From Pelagicoccus sp. SDUM812005 (lineage in GTDB: Bacteria; Verrucomicrobiota; Verrucomicrobiia; Opitutales; Opitutaceae), in assembly GCF_031127875.1 (NCBI RefSeq), contig NZ_JARXIA010000016.1, positions 105,241 through 169,240 on the forward strand: 64,000 nucleotides of DNA, read 5' to 3'. Every line of letters starts with the position of its first letter. Within the stretch, counting starts at the first letter, position 1. The notes under the pieces were generated by a model that was not told the origin of the DNA, made no database searches, and saw nothing but the letters and a program-made list of their open reading frames with translations. Both the position numbers and the translations under genes were made by a program. Positions 1 through 7,764 of this stretch are shown in pieces.

Positions 1-135
1 AGGACAAGCGAGGGCCGCGCTCTTGGCAGCTTGCTGGGCGCTGTCTTCCTTGGGGGGCAGCTGGGGTGGAGGTATTGTAGGGATACACTTAGCGCTCTAA
101 CCTTGACGGTTTGGCGTGGGCGTTTGGAACTGTAG
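1..135 (+). CDS. possible C-terminal end of an upstream gene (partial)
   Basis: Frame 1 is open from the window edge to a TAG at 133-135, giving 44 codons with a hydrophobic stretch followed by an Arg/Leu-rich tail, as in the end of a membrane protein. A second frame is also open (to a TAA at 98-100), so coding is not certain. The stop would lie 12 bp before the acyltransferase ATG, compatible with an operon. A TTGACG at 103-108 could alternatively be a -35 element for the downstream gene. Confidence 0.25.
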   Translation, partial: RTSEGRALGSLLGAVFLGGQLGWRYCRDTLSALTLTVWRGRLEL

Positions 136-147
136 CCGTTCCTCTAC

Positions 148-858
148 ATGGCTACTGACGAATCACTTAGCAACGTTCCCCGCAAGACGCGCCTCATCGC
201 GTTCCTGACTTTGTCGGCTATCAAGGTCTTCAGTTTCACCTATCGGCTGAGGGTAGTAGGGCATCCGGAGCATCTGCTGGGGCTGGTGGGGCGGGGCGAT
301 TCCGTGGTGGTGGCCTGCTGGCACAACCGCATGTTCTACTTCGCGACCTACATCTACCGCTACCTGCTGCGCAAGCAGTTCAAGCTGGCCATGATGTCGA
401 GCGACTCGAAGGACGGGGAGATCGGCGCCACCATCGGCAAGTACGCCGGGGCCAAGGTCGTGCGCGGCTCCTCCTCGCGTCGCGGCGCCTCCGGCTTGCG
501 AGGCCTGTATCGGGCCATCGTGAAGGACAAGCACTCCATCATCATCTTGCCCGACGGATCGAAGGGGCCGGTCTACGAAGCGAAGGTCGGGGTCGCGGCC
601 TTGGCGAAGATGACCGGCAAGCCGATATTGCCGGTTTCCTGTTGGGCAAGCGACTACTGGCGGATCCGCTCCTGGGACCGCATGATCTTTCCCAAGCCTT
701 TCGCTCGCATCCTGATCACAGTGGGGGACCTGATCGAAGTGCCGCGCCGTTCCGACGACGACGAGCTGGAGGCCTTCCGGCAGCAGGTGCAGGTGGAGCT
801 CGACCAGCTTGGCTTCCGGGCGGAGGAACCGTTCAAGAAGGTTTGCAAGTGCATCTAG
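148..858 (+). CDS. DUF374 lysophospholipid acyltransferase family protein
   Basis: This 236-residue protein resembles the DUF374 branch of the lysophospholipid/lipid A acyltransferase superfamily, which acts at the inner membrane on envelope lipids. The family landmarks are in order: CWHNRM at residues 57-62 (the HX4D-like region with His59), SSDSKDGE at 84-91, RGSSSRRG at 106-113 and PDGSKGP at 135-141. The N-terminal 30 residues contain one hydrophobic segment that may anchor it. The usual DGPRGP box is DGSKGP here. It is followed after 20 bp by hisA, so the two may be co-transcribed. The exact acyl acceptor cannot be read from sequence. Confidence 0.85.
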   Translation: MATDESLSNVPRKTRLIAFLTLSAIKVFSFTYRLRVVGHPEHLLGLVGRGDSVVVACWHNRMFYFATYIYRYLLRKQFKLAMMSSDSKDGEIGATIGKYAGAKVVRGSSSRRGASGLRGLYRAIVKDKHSIIILPDGSKGPVYEAKVGVAALAKMTGKPILPVSCWASDYWRIRSWDRMIFPKPFARILITVGDLIEVPRRSDDDELEAFRQQVQVELDQLGFRAEEPFKKVCKCI

Positions 859-878
859 AGTCCGCATCTGAGTAGCCC

Positions 879-1646
879 ATGCGCTTTCGCCCCTGTATCG
901 ATCTAAGAAATGGCAAAGTCGTCCAAATCGTGGGCGGCACGCTTTCCGACAGCTCCGAGTCGAGCGTGGAGACCAATTTCGAGTCGGAGATGGCTCCGGC
1001 GGACTTTGCCCGCATGTACCAGCGCGACGGGCTGACCGGCGGGCATGTGATCGCCCTCGGCCCGGGCAACAAGGAGGCGGCTCTTTCGGCCTTGGCGGCT
1101 TACCCGGGCGGCTTGCAGTACGGCGGCGGGGTGACGGCTGAAAATGCGGGCGAATACCTGGAGGCGGGCGCCTCGCAGGTGATCGTGACCTCTTACGTGT
1201 TCCGCGACGGAAAGGTCGATTTCGGGCGCTTGGAGAAACTGGTTTCGGAAACCGGAAAGGAGCGCCTGGTCTTGGATTTGAGCTGTCGCGCCCGCGACGG
1301 GCAGTACTGGGTGGTGACGGATCGCTGGCAGAATTTCACCAGCACCTGCGTGGATGCGGATACGATCGCGGAGCTCGGAAAGTACTGCTGCGAGTTTCTG
1401 GTGCACGGGGTGGACGTGGAAGGGCGCATGAGCGGCATCGAGGAGGACTTGGTGCGGATGCTCGGCGCTAATTGTGAACTGCCAATGACTTACGCGGGTG
1501 GTGCTCGGTCGCTCGAGGATCTGGATCGGGTGGAGAGCTTGGGCGGCGGCAAGGTGGACCTGACCATTGGCAGCGCCTTGGACGTGTTTGGCGGGCAGGT
1601 GGCTTACGCGGACGTGATCGCCTGGCACCGCAGCCGCAACCCCTAG
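879..1646 (+). CDS. hisA: ProFAR isomerase HisA, eukaryotic type
   Basis: This 255-residue TIM-barrel enzyme should catalyse the Amadori isomerisation of ProFAR to PRFAR in histidine synthesis. Asp8 in PCIDLRNGKVVQ is the expected first catalytic acid and Asp133 in LVLDLSCR the likely second. The phosphate-binding motifs are YAGGAR at 205-210 and GGGKVDLTIGSALDVFGG near 222-239. The wording of these motifs (PCIDLRNG, VLDLSCR, YAGGAR) matches the eukaryotic HIS6-type family rather than ordinary bacterial HisA. No other his genes are adjacent. A GC-rich hairpin lies 20 bp downstream. Confidence 0.88.
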   Translation: MRFRPCIDLRNGKVVQIVGGTLSDSSESSVETNFESEMAPADFARMYQRDGLTGGHVIALGPGNKEAALSALAAYPGGLQYGGGVTAENAGEYLEAGASQVIVTSYVFRDGKVDFGRLEKLVSETGKERLVLDLSCRARDGQYWVVTDRWQNFTSTCVDADTIAELGKYCCEFLVHGVDVEGRMSGIEEDLVRMLGANCELPMTYAGGARSLEDLDRVESLGGGKVDLTIGSALDVFGGQVAYADVIAWHRSRNP

Positions 1647-1665
1647 GGCAGGGGAATTTTATCGA

Positions 1666-1689
1666 ACCCCCTGCGGGCGAGCAGGGGGT
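1666..1689 (+). terminator. GC-rich hairpin after hisA
   Basis: Perfect 9-bp stem (1666-1674 with 1681-1689) and a 6-nt loop, 19 bp after the hisA stop. There is no T-run on either side, so it may be a Rho-assisted or 3'-end-stabilising structure rather than a classical intrinsic terminator. Confidence 0.45.
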
Positions 1690-1777
1690 GGAGCCTAGCT
1701 GATTTTGAGTGGTATCCGCTCTACAGTAGGAATCCCTTGGGCCGATCCTATTAGAGAACTCTTGGAGGATCGCATTT

Positions 1778-2758
1778 ATGAAACAGCTCGTTCGCACAGC
1801 TCACACCACGACTTTTGGACTTATTTCTCGGATTGCCCTGTCCGCAATCGCCCTTGCCGCCACCGCTGCTAGCCATGCCTCGGACTTCAAGGACACGGAG
1901 GTCGAGTGGGAGTTCAAGTCGGGCTTGGACAAGGCCGCTTTTGCGAAGGCCTTCAATGCGAAGATCAAGGAAGGCTTCCGCATCGCGGATATCGAAACCT
2001 ACCGCAGCGGTCGCACGACCACGGTTTCGACCATTTGGACGAAGCTCGCGGTGGCGGAAGTGTGGCAGGTCGAGATGTCGCTCCCGATCGCCGATTTTCT
2101 CGATAAGCACGAGGCTCACCTCAAGAACGGCTATTCCTTGGTCGAGTTCGAGGTGGATCGTTTCGGGGCGACCTTGCATTTCTCGGGAGTTTGGATGAAG
2201 AGCCAGGAAGGGCTGGAGACTGAGTTCTACTTCGGAATGGAGAGCCTCTCGTTCTCGAATCGCTACGGTGAAATGGCGGACCGAGGCTTTCGCTTGATCG
2301 ACTTCGAGGCCTACGAAGCGAACGGGAAGTTTCGCCACGCTGGGGTTTGGATGAAGAACGACGGGTACGAGGTGCGCTTCTACCGCGGCATCGAGAAGGA
2401 CAAGTTTGCGAACGTAGCCAAGAGCTTGGACGCAGGGGGCTTTCGCCTTCTCGATATCGAAGGCTACGACTTCGAGGGCGAATTCGTTTTCGGCGCGGAG
2501 TGGGTGAAGCGGGCCGAGTGGCAGAAGAGCCAGTACGCCTTCGACCTGTTGCCGGACGAGTTCTACAATAAGAACTCGATGTATTTGAGCGATGGATACC
2601 GTTTGACTGAGTTCGAAACCTACGAGGACAACGGCGTGGTCTACTACTGCGGTAGCTGGCTAAAGGGGAATCCTGCCGACTACGCGGCGGAAGAAGCCCA
2701 GGCCGAAACCAAGAAAAAGAAGAAGTCCTCGCTCGAGCAGTTCCGCACGGGGAACTAA
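1778..2758 (+). CDS. secreted five-repeat protein (BTRD1-like)
   Basis: This 326-residue protein has an N-terminal signal peptide (basic start, hydrophobic core to about residue 32, AASHA before the likely cleavage). The mature part consists of five degenerate repeats of about 48-55 residues. Each ends in the pattern G-[FY]-x-[IL]-x-[DE]-[FI]-E-x-[YD] followed by G-x-W-x-K. This resembles the bacterial tandem repeat domain BTRD1 found in polyglycine hydrolases and related secreted proteins, but no catalytic residues are visible. The C terminus is a Lys-rich tail (residues 312-317). Function unknown; the repeat content is seen directly, the family link is inference. A good Shine-Dalgarno (GGAGG) precedes the ATG. 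Confidence 0.75.
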   Translation: MKQLVRTAHTTTFGLISRIALSAIALAATAASHASDFKDTEVEWEFKSGLDKAAFAKAFNAKIKEGFRIADIETYRSGRTTTVSTIWTKLAVAEVWQVEMSLPIADFLDKHEAHLKNGYSLVEFEVDRFGATLHFSGVWMKSQEGLETEFYFGMESLSFSNRYGEMADRGFRLIDFEAYEANGKFRHAGVWMKNDGYEVRFYRGIEKDKFANVAKSLDAGGFRLLDIEGYDFEGEFVFGAEWVKRAEWQKSQYAFDLLPDEFYNKNSMYLSDGYRLTEFETYEDNGVVYYCGSWLKGNPADYAAEEAQAETKKKKKSSLEQFRTGN

Positions 2759-2780
2759 GGCGGTTCTCGCCACGTTCGCT

Positions 2781-3791
2781 CTAGAGCGAAAGCTGTTGCA
2801 TCCAGTCGGCTATGATCTGGTTGGTGCGACGCGTATCGGAGATCTTCATACACGGAGCCTCGGGCTGTTCGCCCGCAAGCAATTGGGCAAAGGTGTCGGC
2901 CTCCACGCCGTAGAGTTCGCGACTTTCCCGGCCTTTGAGGATTTTCGGGGAATCGGCGTCGGCTAGGTGCAGCTGGAAGCTCCACTCGCCGCCGCGCGGG
3001 CCGACGATCCAGGGTTCCGCCACGTCGATCCAACCCTTGCTGCCGTAGATCCTCACATGGTTGTTTTGGGCTAGCTGGGTGCTGCAGGAGATCTGGGCGA
3101 GGACGCCGTTCGAAAATTGCAGGTTGGCGATGGCCAGGGTATCGGTTTCGCACTGCGGATCGATTTGGCCGCTCCCGCCGGTGCATTGTACCTCGGTTTC
3201 CTCTCCGCCGTTGGCGAGGTCCGCGACCATGCAGGCGAAGGAGGCGGTGTAGCCTCCCACGTCGAGTATGCCGCCGCCGCCAAGTTTCTTGGAGAAGAGG
3301 CGTCCTTCGGGATTGTAGGGAGCGTGGAAGCCGAAGGCGGCTTGCACGAGCTTCACTTCGCCGATGGCGCCTTCGCGCAGGAGGGCGGCGACTTTGGCGG
3401 TTTGCGGGTGGCAGCGGTACATGTAGGCTTCCACGAGGGTCACGCCCGCTTTTGCGGCGGCGGCGATGATGGCTTCCGTTTCTTCCATGTTCATGGCGAT
3501 CGGCTTTTCGCAGAGGATGTGCTTGCCGGCTTGGGCGGCCGCGATGGCCATTTCCGCATGGTAGGGGTGGGGCGAGGCGATGTAGACGGCATCGACGTCG
3601 TCCTGGGCGAGCAGTTCGGCGTGGCTGCCGTAGGCGGCCGGGTTGCCGTGCTGGGCGGCGAAGTCCTTGGCCGCCTCGAGGGAGCGGCTGGAAACGGCGG
3701 CCAGAACGCCGGTGTTGGAGGAGGCGATGCCCTCGGCGAAACGCCCTGCGATGAAGCCAGTCGATAGAATTCCCCAGCGTAGTTTTTGCAT
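2781..3791 (-). CDS. Gfo/Idh/MocA family NAD(P)-dependent oxidoreductase
   Basis: This 336-residue protein has the N-terminal Rossmann fold (GILSTGFIAGRF at 7-18) and the family motif CEKPIAMN at 94-101, with a C-terminal alpha/beta substrate domain of the GFO_IDH_MocA_C type. Members oxidise or reduce sugars, inositols or dihydrodiols. It looks closest to the dihydrodiol dehydrogenase/1,5-anhydrofructose reductase group. It is divergent from the TauE/SafE gene, with about 100 bp between the starts for both promoters. Substrate unknown. Confidence 0.85.
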   Translation of the reverse strand: MQKLRWGILSTGFIAGRFAEGIASSNTGVLAAVSSRSLEAAKDFAAQHGNPAAYGSHAELLAQDDVDAVYIASPHPYHAEMAIAAAQAGKHILCEKPIAMNMEETEAIIAAAAKAGVTLVEAYMYRCHPQTAKVAALLREGAIGEVKLVQAAFGFHAPYNPEGRLFSKKLGGGGILDVGGYTASFACMVADLANGGEETEVQCTGGSGQIDPQCETDTLAIANLQFSNGVLAQISCSTQLAQNNHVRIYGSKGWIDVAEPWIVGPRGGEWSFQLHLADADSPKILKGRESRELYGVEADTFAQLLAGEQPEAPCMKISDTRRTNQIIADWMQQLSL

Positions 3792-3893
3792 GGAGACGTA
3801 TGTTGGAGCGGGAGGGAATCTTGGCGAGACTGGATGCTGCGAATCGCCAGATTTTCGTTTGCCTTTCGATGGGCATCGGTCTCCTTCGTGGGG

Positions 3894-4643
3894 ATGGATT
3901 TCGAGTTATGGCGATGGGCGATGTTTGCGCTTGCGGCCTTGATCATTGGTTTGAGCAAGAGCGGCGTGCCGGGGCTTGGAATCCTCAATGTAGCGATTTT
4001 CCAGATACTTCTGGAGTCGAAGGAAGCGGTGGGCTTCGGCTTGCCGCTGTTGATAGCGGGCGACCTGTGCTCCCTGCTGATCTACCGCAAGCATGCGGAG
4101 TGGAAGCACATCTTTCGCTTGGTGCCGTGGGCGGTTGCGGGAGTGGTCGTTGGCTGGCTGACCTTGGGGGCGATGCAGGAAAACCAGGCTCGTTTGGTGA
4201 TCAGCATCGTGCTGGCCGTGATGCTGGGGCTGCACGTGCTTAGGGAAAAGTATCCCAAGCTCATCAGCGCCGCCTTGCCGCACAGCTACGGAGCGGCGGC
4301 CAGCATCGGCGTGATCGCGGCCTTCGTGTCGACCTTGGCCAACGCGGCCGGTCCGATCATGATCCTGTTCCTGCTTTCCATGCGCTTGCCGAAGATGGCC
4401 TTCATGGGGACCAGCGTCTATTTCTTCACCTTCTTGAATATCTTCAAGGTGCCTTTTTTGCATCAGCAAGGCTTGGTGAATTGGGGAAGCTTGGAAGCGA
4501 ACCTCAAGCTCCTGCCCTTCGTGCTGGCAGGCAGCGTTCTGGGTTACCTGTTCGCCAAGAAGATTAGCCAAGCCTGGTTCGAGCGGGTCGCCTTTTGGCT
4601 GACAGTTGCCGCGGTGGCTTACATGTTGTTCATTTCGTTTTAA
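3894..4643 (+). CDS. TauE/SafE family membrane exporter
   Basis: This is a 249-residue integral membrane protein with about 7-8 hydrophobic segments, including two similar halves that each begin with a Gly/Asn/Ser-rich loop (GLSKSGVPGLG near residue 20; TLANAAGPIM near 145), typical of the TauE/SafE (DUF81) family. Members move sulfite, sulfoacetate or other organosulfur anions out of the cell. The frame is open back to 3786, but the first 36 residues are unlike the family and would overlap the promoter of the divergent oxidoreductase, so I chose the ATG at 3894. It ends 3 bp before the ruvC start. Confidence 0.8.
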   Translation: MDFELWRWAMFALAALIIGLSKSGVPGLGILNVAIFQILLESKEAVGFGLPLLIAGDLCSLLIYRKHAEWKHIFRLVPWAVAGVVVGWLTLGAMQENQARLVISIVLAVMLGLHVLREKYPKLISAALPHSYGAAASIGVIAAFVSTLANAAGPIMILFLLSMRLPKMAFMGTSVYFFTFLNIFKVPFLHQQGLVNWGSLEANLKLLPFVLAGSVLGYLFAKKISQAWFERVAFWLTVAAVAYMLFISF

Positions 4644-4646
4644 GCA

Positions 4647-5219
4647 ATGGCGCGCAAAGGAGTAAGAGATCTGTGGAAGGCTAAGGTCGCCGGCAAGCCG
4701 GTGGCTTCGAATATCGGAGCGATGGCTTCCCTCGTGAAGAAGAAGTACGTGGGTACGATCCTAGGCGTGGACCCGAGTTTGCGCGGGTCTGGCTTCGCGG
4801 TGATCGAGTTTGCGAGCGGCGGACGCCAAACCTTGCTGCGGAGCGAGACCCTGAAGCAAAAGCCGAAAGTCAGCATGCCGCAGTGCCTGGGCAACATTTG
4901 CGAAAAGATGCTCCATCTTTTGGATACGTACGAGATCGACGTGGTGGCGCTGGAGCAGACAATCTACGTGCAGAATTTCCAGACGGCGCAAATCTTGGGG
5001 GCGGCGCGGGGGGCGGCGATCGCTGCGGCCGCCATGCGCGGCAAGGAGGTTTTCGAGTATCCGCCGCTGCGCGTGAAGCAAGCGGTGGTGGGGAACGGTC
5101 GAGCCAGCAAGGAGCAGGTTGCCAAGACGGTCCGCACCTTGTTAGGCCACGGCGCCTTGCTGGAGCTGGACGAATCGGACGCGGCCGCGGTGGCCATGAC
5201 TCATGCCTTCACCGGCTAG
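4647..5219 (+). CDS. ruvC: crossover junction endodeoxyribonuclease RuvC
   Basis: RuvC is the Holliday-junction resolvase that works with RuvAB. The four acidic active-site residues of the RNase H-like fold are visible: Asp42 (GVDPSLRGSG), Glu103 (ALEQTIY), and Asp175 and Asp178 (DESDAA). The protein is 190 residues, about 25 longer at the N terminus than most RuvC. The ATG at 4722 (residue 26) has a better Shine-Dalgarno (GGAG) and gives the usual length, so the start is uncertain. ruvA and ruvB are not next to it. Confidence 0.92.
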   Translation: MARKGVRDLWKAKVAGKPVASNIGAMASLVKKKYVGTILGVDPSLRGSGFAVIEFASGGRQTLLRSETLKQKPKVSMPQCLGNICEKMLHLLDTYEIDVVALEQTIYVQNFQTAQILGAARGAAIAAAAMRGKEVFEYPPLRVKQAVVGNGRASKEQVAKTVRTLLGHGALLELDESDAAAVAMTHAFTG

Positions 5220-5247
5220 ACGCTTGTGCGGCGCGGCGGTCGGCTAG

Positions 5248-5348
5248 AGCGTTTTTCGTTTCGTTAGTCGTACTGTGTGATGAGGGAGACGCGGCGTGCC
5301 CGGCGGTCCCGCCCTACCTTATGCCAATGATCAAACGAAAAATGCGCT
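5248..5348. repeat. imperfect inverted repeat between convergent genes
   Basis: AGCGTTTTTCGTTT at 5248-5261 recurs inverted at 5333-5348 with a 2-nt insertion. It brackets the gap between the convergent ruvC and metallo-hydrolase genes and reaches the last codons of the latter. It could serve as a two-sided terminator. Confidence 0.35.
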
Positions 5349-6708
5349 AGATTTCGACCGGCTTTAGCGGTTCGGGATCGATGACGTTGACCGGATGGTC
5401 GGCGGCTTCCAAGGCTTGGCTGAACCAGTCGCGGGCGCCGGGGTCGCCATGGGTGAGCACGATGGACTTGGGTTCGGCCGCAAGGGCGAACTCGAGGATT
5501 TCCTCCCGGTCCGCGTGGCCGCTCATCTCGTAGCGGTCCACCTGGGCGAGGACGGGGCACTGGTAGTCGAGCACGTCGAAAAGGAAGGTTTGGCCGGGCT
5601 TGGTTTCCAGCAGCTTGCCGCCAGGGGTGTCGGGGTCGCAGTAGCCGACGAAGCAAATCGAGTTTTTAGTGCCGGCCAGAATGGTGGAAGCCAGTTGGTA
5701 GCTGGGGGTCCGCTCGACCAGCATGCCGCTGCTGAGCACGAAGACGCCGGGTTCTCCGGGCTCCTTGCCGGGAGTGAGCTTGCGGGGCGGGCGCTTGAGG
5801 CGCAGCTCCTTGGTGACCTTGCGGGTGTAGTTGATCAGCTGGGTCCGCTTGGTGATGTGGTCGAAGTAGTCGGCGATATCGAGTCCGAGTCCAGCTCCGT
5901 AGACGGGGCACTTGGGGAGGCGTCCATCCTTGCGGGCGTCGTTGAGGAGGGTGAGCAGCTCCTGCATGCGGCCGAGGGCGAAGACGGGGATGAGGACCGA
6001 GCCGCCGCGGCGGATGGTTTCGCCGACTTGCTTGAGCAGGCGTTTCACCTCGCTCTGGCGGGTGGTGCCTTCCGTGCGTTCCGTTTCGCCGCGGGTCGTT
6101 TCGATGACCATGGCGTCGAACTTCTTGGCCTTGGGAAAGCGTGCTCCGTTGAGCACGCGTTGGTCGTCGAAGAGCACGTCGCCGGTGAAGAAGACGGTCT
6201 TGCCGCCGTGCTCGATCTGGAAGCCGCCGGCTCCCGCAACGTGCCCTGCTTGGTAAAGGGTGATGGTGATGGCTTCGCCCTTGAGGTTGAGCTGCAGCGG
6301 CTCCTTGTACTTGAGCGGCTCGAAGCGGCTGGAAATGCCGTCGATGTCCTCGTGCGTAAAAAGTGGATACTCCGGGATGCGCTTCTCTTCCTTCTGGCGC
6401 TTCATCACGTTGCAGGAGTTGTGCAGCATGCGCTCGACCAGCATTTGGCTGGGGAGGCTCATGAAGACGCGGGCCTTGGGGTGGCGGCGCAGGAGGACGG
6501 GCAGGGAGCCGATGTGGTCGAGATGGCAGTGGGTGACGATGACGAAATCGATTTCCCGGTCGCCAATATGGTCGAAGTCGGGCATGGCATCGTTTCCGGT
6601 CAGCTTGGGATGGAGCCCCGCATCGACTACGAAGTTGTAGCTCCCTGCTTCGACGAGCAGCGAATTTGAGCCTATGCCTCCCTCTCTATTAAGATCCGTA
6701 ATTTTCAT
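5347..6708 (-). CDS. MBL-fold beta-CASP metallo-hydrolase (RNase-like, CPSF73 type)
   Basis: This 453-residue metallo-beta-lactamase-fold protein has a beta-CASP insertion and a C-terminal RMMBL (RNA specificity) region. Metal ligands are HCHLDH at 60-65, His155 in GHVAGA, Asp177 in FTGD, and the C-terminal motifs SGHAD (His398) and LTHGD (His420). This architecture belongs to the mRNA-3'-end-processing/RNA exonuclease group that includes CPSF73-like bacterial proteins. RNA processing is the likely role, but DNA-processing relatives exist. Its stop is in the inverted repeat shared with ruvC. Confidence 0.85.
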   Translation of the reverse strand: MKITDLNREGGIGSNSLLVEAGSYNFVVDAGLHPKLTGNDAMPDFDHIGDREIDFVIVTHCHLDHIGSLPVLLRRHPKARVFMSLPSQMLVERMLHNSCNVMKRQKEEKRIPEYPLFTHEDIDGISSRFEPLKYKEPLQLNLKGEAITITLYQAGHVAGAGGFQIEHGGKTVFFTGDVLFDDQRVLNGARFPKAKKFDAMVIETTRGETERTEGTTRQSEVKRLLKQVGETIRRGGSVLIPVFALGRMQELLTLLNDARKDGRLPKCPVYGAGLGLDIADYFDHITKRTQLINYTRKVTKELRLKRPPRKLTPGKEPGEPGVFVLSSGMLVERTPSYQLASTILAGTKNSICFVGYCDPDTPGGKLLETKPGQTFLFDVLDYQCPVLAQVDRYEMSGHADREEILEFALAAEPKSIVLTHGDPGARDWFSQALEAADHPVNVIDPEPLKPVEI

Positions 6709-6774
6709 GCCGACTGGAAAAAGGGCTGGATGGAGAGGGAAAGCCCTCCAGCGGTCAAGGCATTTGAAAGTGCC

Positions 6775-7572
6775 CTATTCGCTGGGGGAAGCCAGTCCAG
6801 CGAGGGCTTTCAGGACGTGGGAGGCGGCGAAGAAGCCGAAGGTGCCGGTCAGGTGGGTGGCGGCGCCGTAGCCGCTGGAGCAGTCCAGGCGCACGCTCTG
6901 GGGGCCGGAGTCCTCGCCTTCGAGCTCGCAGCTTTCCGGGGGGCGAGGCTCTTCGGGGGAGAAGACGCAGTCGATATGGAACTTGCGCTTCTTTTGGCGG
7001 GGAAATCCGTGCTGCTGCCGTAGCTGCTTGCGCACCCGCTTGAGCAGCTGGTCGTTGATGGAGCGGGCCAGGTCGCAGATCTGGATCTGCGTCGGGTCGA
7101 TGCGGCCGCCGGCTCCGCCGATGGTCAGGATGGGCGTTTCGAGGCGCTTGCAGGCGGCGATGAGGGCGACTTTGTGGTTGGTGCTGTCGATGGCGTCGAT
7201 GACGTAGTCGAAGCCGGCGGCGAGGATTTCGTCTACGTTCTTGGCCGTGAGGAAGGTGTGCACGGTCGTGACTTGGCACTCTGGATTGATGGCCCGGCAG
7301 CGGGCCGCCATGGTCTCGATCTTGGAGGCGCCGATGAGGCCGTCGAGGGCGTGGATCTGGCGGTTGACGTTGCTTTCGCAGATGTCGTCGAGGTCGACGA
7401 GAGTGAGGTGGCCGATGCCGCTGCGGGCGAGGGCTTCCACGATCCAGGAGCCGACCCCGCCGATGCCGACTACGCAAACGTGGGCGGCGCGGAAGCGCTC
7501 GAGCGCAGCGGCTCCGTAGAGCCTGCCGATGCCGCCGAATCGGAAATCAAAGTTTGCCTGCGTGTCTGCCAT
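6775..7572 (-). CDS. tcdA: tRNA threonylcarbamoyladenosine dehydratase TcdA (CsdL)
   Basis: This E1-like ThiF/MoeB-fold enzyme uses ATP to cyclise t6A37 to ct6A37 in tRNAs. The N-terminal RFGGIGRLYG signature, the GIGGVGSW nucleotide-binding loop, LVDLDDICESNVNRQ and the Ser/Thr-rich INPEC region match TcdA. The frame is open back to 7614, but the ATG at 7572 (MADTQANFDF) is the conserved start and gives 265 residues, the usual length. A long REP-like palindrome lies just upstream at 7651-7725. Confidence 0.87.
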   Translation of the reverse strand: MADTQANFDFRFGGIGRLYGAAALERFRAAHVCVVGIGGVGSWIVEALARSGIGHLTLVDLDDICESNVNRQIHALDGLIGASKIETMAARCRAINPECQVTTVHTFLTAKNVDEILAAGFDYVIDAIDSTNHKVALIAACKRLETPILTIGGAGGRIDPTQIQICDLARSINDQLLKRVRKQLRQQHGFPRQKKRKFHIDCVFSPEEPRPPESCELEGEDSGPQSVRLDCSSGYGAATHLTGTFGFFAASHVLKALAGLASPSE

Positions 7573-7650
7573 AGCGTCTGAAAAAGAGACTGGGAAGGTG
7601 CCGAACTTCGGCACGCTGGCAAGTTCGCTTTTAGTCGAGGGACTCGAATC

Positions 7651-7725
7651 GTAGCGCCGAGCTTTAGCCGGCGTCCTTTGCGCAAGCTCTTACCTTCGTG
7701 GACGCTGGCTAAAGCTCAGCGCTAC
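7651..7725. repeat. REP-like 26-bp inverted repeat
   Basis: Arms 7651-7676 and 7700-7725 match at 24 of 26 positions when one is inverted, with a 23-nt loop. It lies between the end of the TonB-receptor gene and the start of tcdA (both minus strand). A stem this long and clean suggests a REP/BIME-type palindrome that may also end the receptor transcript. Confidence 0.7.
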
Positions 7726-7764
7726 GGGGATCGCCCCCTTGTTCCACCAGGCTCTGACCGGACG

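Noticed and set aside
5395..6669. 424-residue plus-strand ORF opposite the beta-CASP gene
   Set aside because: Ala/Gly/Val/Glu-rich shadow of the true minus-strand gene, with no recognisable domain.
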